64,000 nt of DNA. Source: Pedobacter terrae. GTDB taxonomy: Bacteria > Bacteroidota > Bacteroidia > Sphingobacteriales > Sphingobacteriaceae. Positions 16,464-25,103 of the stretch are shown one piece after another. The stretch covers positions 1-64,000 of the forward strand of contig NZ_FNCH01000013.1 in assembly GCF_900100705.1 (NCBI RefSeq), given 5' to 3'. The notes beneath the pieces were generated by a model, which was not told where the DNA came from, did no database searches, and saw only the letters and a program-made list of their open reading frames with translations. The number at the start of each line of letters is the position of its first letter. The first letter of the stretch is position 1. Position numbers and translations under genes: made by a program.

Positions 16464-17207
16464 ATGAAATTACTAGAAGGAAAAACAGCATTAATTACCG
16501 GCGCATCAAAAGGAATCGGTCGTAAAATAGCGGAGAAATTTGCCGAGCAGGGCGCTAACGTAGCTTTTACCTATTTATCATCAGTAGAAAAAGGCGAAGC
16601 TTTAGAGCAGGAATTACAAAGCTTTGGTACCAAAGTTAAAGGTTATCGTTCTGATGCTTCGAAATTTGCTGAAGCAGAACAGTTGATTAATGATATCGTA
16701 GCTGAGTTTGGTGCTATTGATATTGTGGTAAATAATGCCGGTATTACCAAAGATGGTTTATTGATGCGTATGAGCGAGGAAAACTGGGATGATGTAATCA
16801 ATGTCAACTTAAAATCGATCTTTAACGTAACCAAAGCAGCTTCTAAAATAATGATGAAAGCCCGTAAAGGTGTTTTTATCAATATGGGTTCCATTGTAGG
16901 TACTACAGGTAATGCTGGTCAGGCCAATTATGCAGCTTCTAAAGCAGGTATCATCGGTTTTACCAAATCAATCGCGAAAGAATTGGGTTCGAGAAATATT
17001 CGCGCCAATGTGGTTGCACCAGGGTTCATCCGTACCGAAATGACAGATATTCTTGATCCGAAAGTAGTTGAAGGCTGGGAAAAAGATATTCCATTAAAAC
17101 GCGCCGGCGAAACGGAAGATATTGCCAATGTATGCGTGTTTTTAGCTTCTGATATGAGCGCTTACGTAACCGGACAAACATTGTCTGTTTGCGGCGGGAT
17201 GCTCTAG
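16464..17207 (+). CDS. fabG: 3-oxoacyl-[acyl-carrier-protein] reductase
   Basis: FabG reduces 3-oxoacyl-ACP with NADPH in fatty-acid elongation. It is a classical SDR: cofactor motif TGASKGIG at about residues 13-20, NNAG at about 90-93, catalytic Ser in NMGSIVGTTGN and Tyr-x3-Lys in NYAASKAG, and the family C-terminus VTGQTLSVCGGML. The 247-aa length matches FabG closely. It could in principle be another SDR, but the end motif and overall pattern strongly favour FabG. A terminator follows. Confidence 0.92.
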   Translation: MKLLEGKTALITGASKGIGRKIAEKFAEQGANVAFTYLSSVEKGEALEQELQSFGTKVKGYRSDASKFAEAEQLINDIVAEFGAIDIVVNNAGITKDGLLMRMSEENWDDVINVNLKSIFNVTKAASKIMMKARKGVFINMGSIVGTTGNAGQANYAASKAGIIGFTKSIAKELGSRNIRANVVAPGFIRTEMTDILDPKVVEGWEKDIPLKRAGETEDIANVCVFLASDMSAYVTGQTLSVCGGML

Positions 17208-17266
17208 GGAGGTTTAAGGCAGAAGGCTTAAGGTAGGAGGTTTCTTTCAACAAGCTATAGAATATT

Positions 17267-17308
17267 AAAGGCGTAAGGTGGGGCTAACCCTAAACCTTAC
17301 GCCTTTTA
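17267..17308 (+). terminator. Terminator after fabG
   Basis: AAAGGCGTAAGGT (17267-17279) pairs with ACCTTACGCCTTT (17294-17306); a short T stretch follows. Confidence 0.75.
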
Positions 17309-17352
17309 GCTTTTACCTTGTTTGCAATTTTTCAACCTTTTAACTTTCCAAC

Positions 17353-18087
17353 CTATTTCACAACATATTTTCCTTTTACCTCACTAACGTTCGGTTGCGT
17401 TTTATTCTTCTCAAAGGATAAATATGCGGCTTGTAAAGATTTCCAGAAATTTGCCTGCGCAGGGAATCGAGCAACGTATTTTTTCATATTCCCATCGGTC
17501 ATTTTGAAAGGATAAATGTTAACGGGAATCCTTTCCTGGCCTGTATTCCTGGCTTCAACACCCAAAACATAGACTTCTTTAATTTTTTCGTCCGTTAAAG
17601 GAATACAACCTACGGTTACACAATTGCCATGGATGTAAATATCACTTCCGGGTTTTCTATTTTTTCCGGTTCGGGCATAATCTATCGTGTTGGGATAATT
17701 TACACCAAGCGATAAATGAAAATTGCTCATGGGGTTGAAAACATTGATGTAATAAAAACCTTCCGGTGTTTGTCCATCGCCTTCCATTACTTTTGGCCCT
17801 AATTTACCTGAATGTGCACAAAAATCGTAAGTACGGAACAATTTATAGCTTTTATCACTATTAGACTTTAGCCAAACTTCCAACTTACCTTCACTCTTGT
17901 AAGCGTTAATTACCATTGAAAATTGGTTGCCAAAGCCGTCAGCCTGGATAAATTTCCGCAATGTTTCCCACTTTTCGCTGTAAGCTTTTTCTACTCTTTC
18001 AAATTTGATTTGAGTGGCTTTGAAATTATTTTGGGCATTGACCATAAAGCTTAGAAATAGCAGTAGCGTTAAAAAGACTAATTTCAT
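17353..18087 (-). CDS. Exported L,D-transpeptidase-family (YkuD/YafK-like) protein
   Basis: The protein has a signal peptide (MKLVFLTLLLFLSFMVNAQ) and a YkuD catalytic domain whose motif is IHGNCVTVGCIPLTD, giving the His, the Thr-x-Gly-Cys and the nucleophilic Cys. The upstream part MEGDGQTPEGFYYI is typical of the YafK branch. Enzymes of this fold form or cut 3-3 crosslinks in peptidoglycan or detach/attach envelope proteins; YafK/DpaA releases Braun lipoprotein in E. coli. The precise activity here is inferred. I chose ATG 18087 over the in-frame TTG at 18096. It is convergent with fabG. Confidence 0.88.
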   Translation of the reverse strand: MKLVFLTLLLFLSFMVNAQNNFKATQIKFERVEKAYSEKWETLRKFIQADGFGNQFSMVINAYKSEGKLEVWLKSNSDKSYKLFRTYDFCAHSGKLGPKVMEGDGQTPEGFYYINVFNPMSNFHLSLGVNYPNTIDYARTGKNRKPGSDIYIHGNCVTVGCIPLTDEKIKEVYVLGVEARNTGQERIPVNIYPFKMTDGNMKKYVARFPAQANFWKSLQAAYLSFEKNKTQPNVSEVKGKYVVK

Positions 18088-18337
18088 AAAGATCAATTTG
18101 GTTTAAAGATAGGTAATTAACCACAGAGCGTATAGCGTTCTCTTTTTTACCACAAAGGTCACAGAGAAAAGACGCGAAGCACACAGAGTCGGGTGCTTAA
18201 AAAGGTTTAGATACTCCATGATCCTCAGTGTAAAACTCAGCGCACTCGGTGGTTAAACGAATGGTGTTTTAGCTTAGCATAATTCTTTATGATTAACAAC
18301 CTTGAAAATTTCATCAAAATTACCATCTTTATGAATT
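18088..18337. other. Intergenic region with degenerate CACAGAG repeats
   Basis: 18118-18260 contains units like ACCACAGAGCG, ACCACAAAGGTCACAGAG and CACACAGAG, a family also seen at 4919-5015. The divergent promoters for the neighbours must lie here, but I cannot place them. Confidence 0.5.
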
Positions 18338-20422
18338 ATGGCTGGTTTTTTTTCGGGTGTTTCTATTTTGTCTTTTCTGAGTTGCCTGGCGTTGGGTATG
18401 CTGTATGGCTGGTTGCTTTATCGTGGTAATAAAAATTTAGATAAAAAACTTCAATATGGTTTAGCTGCACTGCGGATTGTAGTGGTTACCACCATCGCAT
18501 GGCTCTTATTTGCACCACTTATTAAAACCTTAAATTATACTTTTGATAAGCCTGTAATTATCATCGGACAGGATAATTCGCTATCAGTTGGCCAGGTAAA
18601 AGCAGCTGGTTTCGACCAAAAACGATACGAACAAAACCTTGAAAAATTACGGGATAAACTCGCAGGCAAATACGAGGTAAAAGTGCTTCATTTTGGAGAT
18701 CAGGTTGCTGACGGTTTCGACTTTAAAAATCAGGGAAAATCAACAGATGCCTCGGCATTTTTTCAGAAAATTAGAGATGAATATACCAACCGCAATGTTG
18801 GAGCAATCGTTTTAGCTACCGACGGGATTTTTAATCATGGCGGCAACCCCTTATATAGTGTCAATCAGATTAATGCGCCAATTTATGCCATTGCCCTAGG
18901 TGATAGTATTCCCAAACGCGATGTGCTGATCTCGAATGTGAATTACAATAATATTGTATACCTGGATGATGATTTTACGGTCGAAGTTCAGGTCCAGGCC
19001 TTTCAAAGCGATGGTGAAAGTACTTCGTTAACGGTCAGCCAAAATGGTACGAAGATCGAACAGCAACATGTATCAATTAATGGAAGCACGTTCAATAAAA
19101 CGATCCCGGTTAAGCTCCATGCGGGTAAAATAGGTGTTCAGAAATATACCATTCAATTGGCGGCTTTACAAAATGAAATTACGACCAGAAATAATGTTCA
19201 AACCTTTTATGTAGAAGTTATTGATGGCAGACAGAAAGTATTGCTCGCTGCTGCTGCACCCCATCCCGATCTGGGCGTTTTAAAGGAGGCTATTTCGCTT
19301 AATAAACATTACGAAGCTAAACTTGCCCTTGCTGATGATTTAAACGCGACAGATCCGTCTAAATTCGATTTAATTGTTTTGTATCAGTTGCCCGACGTGC
19401 AGAATATCTCTTCAGTCTTTTTAAAGAAATTAACCGCATTAAAGAAACCGGTCTGGTACATTTTGGGGGCGCAGAGCAATGTAAATGCTTTTAATCAGAT
19501 CCAAAATCAAGTTAATTTGAGTTCTGCCAATGGTTCTGTTCAGGAAATATATGCCGATTTTGCCAATGGTTTTACCAGTTTTAACCTGACCGATACTGAT
19601 AAAAAGCAAGTTTTATCTTTCGATCCCTTGCTTAGTCCTTTTGGCAGGTTAACGGTGAATGCCGGAGCAACTCCGGTGTTTAATCAACGCATTGGTAAAG
19701 TGAGTACGCAGCAACCATTGCTGTTTTTTGTAAACGAAAACGGCTTAAAAACTGGTTATTTAATGGGAGAGGGGTTATGGCGATGGAAACTTTCGGAGGC
19801 TGAAAATGAAGCGCCACAATCTGTTTTAAACGATTTGATTTCAAAAACCGTACAATACCTTTCGGTTAAAGATGATAAACGCAGGTTTAAAGTGTTTACA
19901 GCTAAAGCGGGCTATGACGAAAATGAAAGCATCCAGTTTAATGCAACACTTTATAACGACAGTTATCAGGCAGTTAATGAACCTGAGGTGAATCTGCAGG
20001 TTAAAAATGAAGCTGGAAAAGTGTTTAACTACATCTTCTCTAAAACTGAAAATGGCTATCAGTTAGATGCCGGAACAATGCCTGCAGGTAATTATTCGTA
20101 TGTAGCCAATACCGAATTAGGAGGAAAGAAATTTACTGCTTCAGGAAGTTTTTATGTAAATGCGCTCATTGCAGAATATCAGCAAACAACAGCCAATCAT
20201 CAACTTTTAAACACCATGTCTAAACAAAGTAATGGTAAGTTATTTATGCCCGAAAACCTGCTTAAAATAGCGGATGAAATCCTGAAAAACGAAAACATCA
20301 AAACCATCAGCTATGAAGACCGCAAATACGATGAGCTGATTAATATGAAATGGTTGTTTGGCTTAATTATGATCTTGCTTGGGACAGAGTGGTTTTTAAG
20401 GAAAAGAAACGGGGAGCTTTAA
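18338..20422 (+). CDS. Membrane-anchored VWA-like protein
   Basis: The 694-aa protein has two N-terminal membrane segments (residues about 5-27 and 41-61) and one at the C-terminus (about 668-686). Between them, residues 73-190 form a VWA-like fold with a MIDAS-type DNSLS (D-x-S-x-S) near residue 79 and LATDGIFNHGG downstream. Later parts look like beta-sandwich domains (about 210-300 and 520-620). It resembles the BatA/BatB-like or glutamine-amidotransferase-like VWA proteins common in Bacteroidota. The function is unknown; protein-protein binding in the periplasm is likely. It starts at ATG 18338, and a GTTGGGAGTT repeat begins at its stop. Confidence 0.8.
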   Translation: MAGFFSGVSILSFLSCLALGMLYGWLLYRGNKNLDKKLQYGLAALRIVVVTTIAWLLFAPLIKTLNYTFDKPVIIIGQDNSLSVGQVKAAGFDQKRYEQNLEKLRDKLAGKYEVKVLHFGDQVADGFDFKNQGKSTDASAFFQKIRDEYTNRNVGAIVLATDGIFNHGGNPLYSVNQINAPIYAIALGDSIPKRDVLISNVNYNNIVYLDDDFTVEVQVQAFQSDGESTSLTVSQNGTKIEQQHVSINGSTFNKTIPVKLHAGKIGVQKYTIQLAALQNEITTRNNVQTFYVEVIDGRQKVLLAAAAPHPDLGVLKEAISLNKHYEAKLALADDLNATDPSKFDLIVLYQLPDVQNISSVFLKKLTALKKPVWYILGAQSNVNAFNQIQNQVNLSSANGSVQEIYADFANGFTSFNLTDTDKKQVLSFDPLLSPFGRLTVNAGATPVFNQRIGKVSTQQPLLFFVNENGLKTGYLMGEGLWRWKLSEAENEAPQSVLNDLISKTVQYLSVKDDKRRFKVFTAKAGYDENESIQFNATLYNDSYQAVNEPEVNLQVKNEAGKVFNYIFSKTENGYQLDAGTMPAGNYSYVANTELGGKKFTASGSFYVNALIAEYQQTTANHQLLNTMSKQSNGKLFMPENLLKIADEILKNENIKTISYEDRKYDELINMKWLFGLIMILLGTEWFLRKRNGEL

Positions 20423-20442
20423 GTTGGGAGTTGGGAATGGTG
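20422..20442 (+). repeat. Stop-anchored GTTGGGAGTTGGGA repeat
   Basis: The repeat starts immediately after the VWA-gene stop codon in the same orientation as at rlmF. Confidence 0.5.
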
Positions 20443-20455
20443 ATTTTTGTGTGCA

Positions 20456-20475
20456 GTCAGATGTTACCATCTGAC
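20456..20475 (+). repeat. REP hairpin upstream of the RAYT gene
   Basis: Perfect 8-bp arms GTCAGATG and CATCTGAC enclose a TTAC loop, about 100 bp before the transposase gene. Confidence 0.85.
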
Positions 20476-20572
20476 TCAGTACTAATTATTTTGGAATGAA
20501 TACATAAAATTATTATATTCAAATCACTTCGAAAACCTTAGGAGGTAATACTTAACACCGAAAACAATTGTT

Positions 20573-21121
20573 ATGGGATTAAGAAACAGAAATTCATTTC
20601 GGGAGAAAAAATGTTTTTTTGTTACAACAAGCTGCTATAAGCATATAAAGGTACTTGAAGATGATTTTTGTAAATTAATAGTTGCTAATAGTCTGAATTT
20701 CGTTGCAGTTAAATATAAAATTTCAATTCTTGGTTATGTGATTATGCCCAATCACCTTCACGCTTTATTTTACTTCAATGAGGAAAATAAATTATCTGAA
20801 ACGATGCGTGATCTTAAAAAGTTTTGTGCATTTGAAGTACGTAAATATCTTGAAGCTACCGGAAACTTCTTAATCAATTACATCAGAGTTGAGCATGGGA
20901 AGCAAGTATTTAAGGTTTGGAACGATAGATTTGATGATGTTTGGATCGGTAATAGAGAGCTTCTAGAAATTAAATTGGAATATATTCATCAAAATCCTTT
21001 GCAATCTCACTGGAGTTTAAGTGAGTACCCTGAAGATTACAATTATAGCAGTACTGCGTTTTATCTTGGTATTAAAAATGATTTTATTAAATTAACTGAT
21101 TATAGGGATATTTTTGATTGA
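20573..21121 (+). mobile_element. REP-associated tyrosine transposase (RAYT/TnpA-REP)
   Basis: This 182-aa protein is a single-domain Y1 HUH nuclease. The HUH pair is H61 and H63 in GYVIMPNHLHALFYF, the catalytic tyrosine is probably Y137 in EYIHQNPL, and WNDRFDDV and the N-terminal FFVTTS strand are family hallmarks. RAYTs nick and rejoin single-stranded REP sequences and are thought to have spread REP palindromes, acting as domesticated IS200/IS605 relatives. Cognate hairpins built on GTCAGATG/CATCTGAC lie on both sides, and the outer two are inverted relative to each other. The open frame is intact. Confidence 0.93.
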
Positions 21122-21131
21122 TAGTTTTGAG

Positions 21132-21166
21132 CAGTAGATGTGCAATTAGCTGTTACCATCTGACTG
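21132..21166 (+). repeat. Imperfect REP hairpin downstream of RAYT
   Basis: CAGTAGATG (21132-21140) pairs with CATCTGACTG (21157-21166) except for one missing base; GTTACCATCTGAC matches the upstream copy in orientation. Confidence 0.6.
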
Positions 21167-21210
21167 ATAGATATCTTCTTGTGAATAATTAAAGGTGTTT
21201 AACTTTGATA

Positions 21211-21234
21211 GTGTCAGATGGTAACATCTGACAC
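21211..21234 (-). repeat. REP hairpin downstream of RAYT, inverted
   Basis: Perfect 10-bp arms GTGTCAGATG and CATCTGACAC enclose GTAA. It is the inverse of the copy at 20456-20475 (loop GTAA instead of TTAC). Confidence 0.85.
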
Positions 21235-21257
21235 CACGGAAAAAGGAATAGGGAGCT

Positions 21258-21303
21258 TTAAGTTTGGAAGCTCAGAACTCCGAACTGAAAACTCCCAACT
21301 AAG
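21258..21303 (-). repeat. Stop-anchored GTTGGGAGTTTTCAGTT repeat after the TRIC gene
   Basis: On the minus strand, directly past the TAA of the TRIC-family gene, the sequence reads GTTGGGAGTTTTCAGTTCGG and continues with related units. Confidence 0.6.
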
Positions 21304-21918
21304 TTAGTGCCATTCATCCCGGTAAACAAACTTTGGCATATGCCATTCGAAACGGATGGAAAGCAGTCTCAATGTTAGGCCTATTATGGCAGCCAGAACC
21401 GTTGCAAGCATTTCGGAACCGTGAAAATGTTCAATCCCGATATAAACCGCGCCCGTAACTATCGCAGCACTGGCATAAATTTCTTTTCTAAAAAGAAATG
21501 GTACCTCATTGCACAATACATCACGGAGTACGCCACCTGCACAACCGGTAATCATTCCGCTAAAAAGTACAATTAAATAAGGCAAATGCATCTGTTGGCC
21601 TACCTGACAACCAATAATGGTAAATACCACTAAACCCAGCGCATCAAGATAAAGAAAAAGCTTTTTGAGCTTGGTCATGATGGAGGCGATAAATGCAGCC
21701 AATAAGGCGGCTACCGCGGTAATCACTAAATATTCTGGATGTTCTACCCAACTCATGGGGTAATGGCCAAATAATACATTTCTAACCGTTCCACCACCTA
21801 AGGCTGTAACCCAGGCAATGATGCAAACACCAACCCAATCCATATCTCTTCTGCCGGCAGAGAGTGCGGCGGTCATGGCCTCAGCTGTTATGGCAATAAT
21901 GTAGAGGATGTGGAGCAT
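21304..21918 (-). CDS. TRIC/UPF0126-family membrane protein (YicG-like)
   Basis: The 204-aa protein has seven hydrophobic helices and two copies of the family repeat: ALSAGRRDMDWVGVCIIAWVTALGGGTVRNVLFG and LVVFTIIGCQ...SGMITGCAGGVLRDVLCNEVPF. The glycine-rich GGGTVRN and AGGVLRD loops are the hallmark of UPF0126/TRIC proteins. Relatives include trimeric cation channels and a predicted glycine transporter in E. coli; the substrate here is unknown. It acts in the inner membrane. Its stop codon abuts a short repeat, and it starts at ATG 21918. Confidence 0.9.
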   Translation of the reverse strand: MLHILYIIAITAEAMTAALSAGRRDMDWVGVCIIAWVTALGGGTVRNVLFGHYPMSWVEHPEYLVITAVAALLAAFIASIMTKLKKLFLYLDALGLVVFTIIGCQVGQQMHLPYLIVLFSGMITGCAGGVLRDVLCNEVPFLFRKEIYASAAIVTGAVYIGIEHFHGSEMLATVLAAIIGLTLRLLSIRFEWHMPKFVYRDEWH

Positions 21919-21973
21919 TCTAGTGTTTAACGGTTTGAACTGGTTAACTGTTCGGCAAATTCTTTAATAGTTG

Positions 21974-22020
21974 AACTGCCAACCGAATACTGCCAACTGA
22001 ATACTGCCAACTGAAGACTA
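21974..22020 (-). repeat. Stop-anchored CAGTTGGCAGTATT repeat after ftsB/divIC
   Basis: On the minus strand three units of TTCAGTTGGCAGT-type sequence follow the TAG of the divIC-like gene. Confidence 0.6.
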
Positions 22021-22317
22021 ATCTTTCTTTTCTTCCTGAATGATCACAAAAACATCTTCATTGTCTTTTTTCATGAAATATTTTTCGCGGGCAAATTTTT
22101 CAGCGGTATTCAGATTGGTATTCAGCTCGTTTAAATCTTTTTTAACCTGAGCGGTTTCTTTCTCGAAATATTCTTTCTCTTCCTGCAGTTTATTGGCCTG
22201 ACTGCGGTATTCGTATTGCGACATCATATCGTTTTTGTCGAAAAATAGCATCCACATCGCAAAAGCGACCGTTGCGAGGAAATATTTATTGCGGAAAAGA
22301 TCTATTAAACGTTTCAT
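22018..22317 (-). CDS. FtsB/DivIC-family cell-division protein
   Basis: This 99-aa bitopic membrane protein has a short cytoplasmic N-terminus (MKRLIDLFRNKY), one membrane helix (about 12-27), then a periplasmic coiled coil rich in Glu/Lys (QANKLQEEKEYFEKETAQVK) and the family end ARE-KYFMKKDNEDVFVI. FtsB/DivIC bridges FtsQ and FtsL in the divisome. It lies just downstream of eno, the same neighbourhood as ftsB in many bacteria, which supports the call. A terminator separates them, so it may have its own promoter. Confidence 0.88.
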   Translation of the reverse strand: MKRLIDLFRNKYFLATVAFAMWMLFFDKNDMMSQYEYRSQANKLQEEKEYFEKETAQVKKDLNELNTNLNTAEKFAREKYFMKKDNEDVFVIIQEEKKD

Positions 22318-22384
22318 AGTTCGAGATATGATTATTGAGATATGTGATTTGGGATATTCACATAACGCTGCACAAATATAGTAT

Positions 22385-22426
22385 TAAAATAAAAACATCC
22401 GAAGATTTAAAATCTCCGGATGTTTC
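22385..22426 (-). terminator. Terminator of eno
   Basis: On the minus strand AACATCCGGAGATT pairs with AATCTTCGGATGTT (one mismatch) and is followed by TTTTTATTTT. Confidence 0.85.
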
Positions 22427-22458
22427 GCAACTCAATTTTTCAACTTGTTAACAAATTG

Positions 22459-22522
22459 GATTGTCATGTTGACCGCATCGAAACACCTATCGAAAAGTTC
22501 TTCAACAAGCTCAGAATGACAC
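22459..22522. repeat. REP-like element between eno and its terminator
   Basis: TTGTCATGTTGACCGCATCG at one end and GCTCAGAATGACAC at the other form the inverted GTCAT...ATGAC frame with AAGTTCTTCAACAAGCTC inside, a common Bacteroidota intergenic repeat style. Confidence 0.55.
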
Positions 22523-22534
22523 TCATCATAAGGA

Positions 22535-23830
22535 TTATTTTTTCGCGTATTTGAATTTCGAACCGATGAAACGTGCATTTTCACCCAATTCTTCTTCAAT
22601 ACGTAATAATTGATTGTATTTTGCAATCCTGTCTGAACGTGATGCAGAACCGGTTTTAATCTGTCCGCAGTTTAATGCTACAGCTAAATCGGCAATCGTA
22701 ACATCTTCAGTTTCGCCAGAACGGTGACTCATTACCGAAGTATAACCACTGTTTTGCGCTAAAGTAACGGCATTAATGGTTTCAGTTAACGAACCAATCT
22801 GATTTACTTTTACTAAGATCGAGTTAGCTGTATCTTCGTCTATACCACGTTGTAAACGCGTAACATTAGTTACAAATAAATCATCACCAACCAATTGAAC
22901 ATGGTCACCAATTTTATCGGTTAAGCTTTTCCAGCCAGTCCAGTCGTTTTCGTCCATACCATCTTCAATAGAAATGATCGGATATTTAGCTGATAAATCT
23001 GCTAAGTACTGTGCCTGCTCTTCGCTGGAACGAATTACACCGGTAGCACCTTCAAATTTGGTATAATCATATTTACCATCTTTGTAAAACTCAGATGAAG
23101 CACAATCTAAAGCCAAACAGATCTGTGAACCTGGTTGGTAACCAGCAGTTTCAATCGCTTTTAATACGGTTTCGATTGCATCTTCAGTACCATCAAAAGT
23201 TGGTGCAAAACCACCTTCATCACCTACCGCAGTAGATAAACCTCTATCATGAAGAATTTTTTTCAAGCTATGGAAAACTTCAGTTCCCCAACGTAAAGCC
23301 TCAGAGAAAGAAGGCGCACCAACTGGCATAATCATAAACTCCTGGAATGCGATAGGGGCATCAGAGTGAGAACCGCCGTTGATGATGTTCATCATTGGGA
23401 TAGGTAAAGTATTTGCATTAACACCGCCAATGTAACGGTATAACGGCTGGCCAATTTCGTCAGCAGCAGCTTTTGCAACAGCCAAAGAAACACCTAAAAT
23501 AGCATTAGCGCCTAAGTTACCTTTGTTTTCGGTACCATCAAGTTCTAACATAAGTTTGTCAATTGCGTTTTGTTCAAAAACATCAATACCTCTTAATGCA
23601 TCAGCAATTTTGGTATTTACATTTTCTACTGCTTTTAAAACGCCTTTTCCTAAATATGTAGATTTATCTCCATCGCGTAATTCAACAGCTTCATATTGTC
23701 CGGTAGATGCACCACTTGGTACTGCAGCACGGCCAAATGCACCTGCCTCTGTTACTACTTCTACTTCTACTGTTGGATTTCCTCTTGAATCGAGGATTTG
23801 TCTCGCATGGACATTAACTATTATGCTCAT
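22535..23830 (-). CDS. eno: Enolase
   Basis: Enolase converts 2-phosphoglycerate to phosphoenolpyruvate in glycolysis. The 431-aa sequence is canonical: RQILDSRGNPTVEVEV and AAVPSGASTGQYEAVELRD at the N-terminus, NIINGGSHSDAPIAFQEFMI, GDEGGFAP, metal ligands in LALDCASSEF, ISIEDGMDENDW and LVGDDLFVTN, then SHRSGETEDVTIADLAVAL and GQIKTGSASRSDR. It may also be surface-exposed in some bacteria, but nothing here shows that. It has a -7 promoter box and its own terminator. Confidence 0.99.
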   Translation of the reverse strand: MSIIVNVHARQILDSRGNPTVEVEVVTEAGAFGRAAVPSGASTGQYEAVELRDGDKSTYLGKGVLKAVENVNTKIADALRGIDVFEQNAIDKLMLELDGTENKGNLGANAILGVSLAVAKAAADEIGQPLYRYIGGVNANTLPIPMMNIINGGSHSDAPIAFQEFMIMPVGAPSFSEALRWGTEVFHSLKKILHDRGLSTAVGDEGGFAPTFDGTEDAIETVLKAIETAGYQPGSQICLALDCASSEFYKDGKYDYTKFEGATGVIRSSEEQAQYLADLSAKYPIISIEDGMDENDWTGWKSLTDKIGDHVQLVGDDLFVTNVTRLQRGIDEDTANSILVKVNQIGSLTETINAVTLAQNSGYTSVMSHRSGETEDVTIADLAVALNCGQIKTGSASRSDRIAKYNQLLRIEEELGENARFIGSKFKYAKK

Positions 23831-23899
23831 TTTTATTTTAATTTTTTATTGATTTCTTAACCTGCTTAGTGTACAAAGTACAATTACTAAGCCCAACAT

Positions 23900-23907
23900 C
23901 AAAGTTA
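23900..23907 (-). promoter_or_regulatory. -7 promoter box of eno
   Basis: TAACTTTG on the minus strand matches TAnnTTTG, about 70 bases upstream of the eno start. No clear -33 TTTG is present. Confidence 0.5.
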
Positions 23908-24140
23908 GTATAATTTTTAAATAAATAAAGCGTTTTGGGGCTTAATGTTACGATAGTTGTTTGAGTTAATAGATGGTTAATTTTAAGTTAATATCGATCG
24001 CTAAACTCATGATCTGATCAGGATGGACCATCATACTTTTTTGAAAAGCAATTGCAGTATTACTTGGGCTGGGGTTGGCCCCGCTTTCCATTACAAGTCC
24101 TCTCCCGATGAAAAATCGGGATTGCGGGCTTTTCATTGCA
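23908..24140. other. Gene-free region bordering the triplication
   Basis: It contains AAGTCCTCTCCCGAT, CGGGATTGCGGGCTTTTCATT and a CCCGAT/ATCGGG hairpin, which resemble the block AAGTCCTCGG...CGGGCTTTCCATT inside the 46.2-47.2 kb tandem repeats. No gene is seen. Confidence 0.45.
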
Positions 24141-24360
24141 ATCGGGTTTAAATTACTTAGGTTAGGTAATTTAAAGGGACCATGTCTGAAGATGCCGTGA
24201 TCTCGACTGGAACGCAGTGGAATGGAGAGATCTATCCAGGCAGATTTAGCTCGCTGAACAATCGTGGTTCCCGGCTGCGTTGCACTCCGCTCGAAATGAC
24301 GACATCGTGGGGTTAGTTTCATCTATCGGCCGGTGTCTCACCGACCGAAATAGAATATTC

Positions 24361-24512
24361 TTATTTTTTAGCTTCAGCGAAAAGTTCTGAATTCAGGCGT
24401 ACATATTCATCAACCTTTTGAGCTTTCGCGGCATCAATGCCTTGCTGCGCTGAACTGCTGCACTTGCTTTGTCGCCCATTTTTAATTGGATACGGCCTTT
24501 CCATAACTTAAA
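24361..24512 (-). pseudogene. Duplicated 3' fragment of the DUF2911 gene (copy 1)
   Basis: This matches the last 51 codons of the intact gene but has a one-base deletion (GCTGAACTGC for GCTGTAACTGC) that breaks the frame. It has no start and no upstream part. Confidence 0.85.
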
Positions 24513-24731
24513 ATCGGGTTTAAATTACTTAGGTTAGGTAATTAAAGGGACCATGTCTGCGGATGCCGTCATCTCGACTGGAACGCAGTGGAATGGAGAG
24601 ATCTATCCAGGCAGATTTAGCTCGCTGAACAATCGTGGTTCCCGGCTGCGTTGCACTCCGCTCGAAATGACGACATCGTGGGGTTAGTTTCATCTATCGG
24701 CCGGTGTCTCACCGCCCGAAATAGAATATTC

Positions 24732-24884
24732 TTATTTTTTAGCTTCAGCCAAAAGTTCTGAATTCAGGCGTACATATTCATCAACCTTTTGAGCTTTCGC
24801 GGCATCAATGCCTTGCTGCGCTGTAACTGCTGCACCTGCTTTGTCGCCCAGTTTTAATTGGATACGGCCTTTCCATAACTTAAA
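24732..24884 (-). pseudogene. Duplicated 3' fragment of the DUF2911 gene (copy 2)
   Basis: This matches the last 51 codons including the stop, in frame, with one substitution at CCCAGTTTTAA. It has no start codon and cannot be expressed alone. Confidence 0.85.
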
Positions 24885-25103
24885 ATCGGGTTTAAATTAC
24901 TTAGGTTAGGTAGTTAAAGGGACCATGTCTGAAGATGCCGTCATCTCGACTGGAACGCAGTGGAATGGAGAGATCTATCCAGGCAGATTTAGCTCGCTGA
25001 ACAATCGTGATTCCCGGCTGCGTTGCACTCCGCTCGAAATGACGACATCGTGGGGTTAGTTTCATCTATCGGCCGGTGTCTCACCGACCGAAATAGAATA
25101 CTC

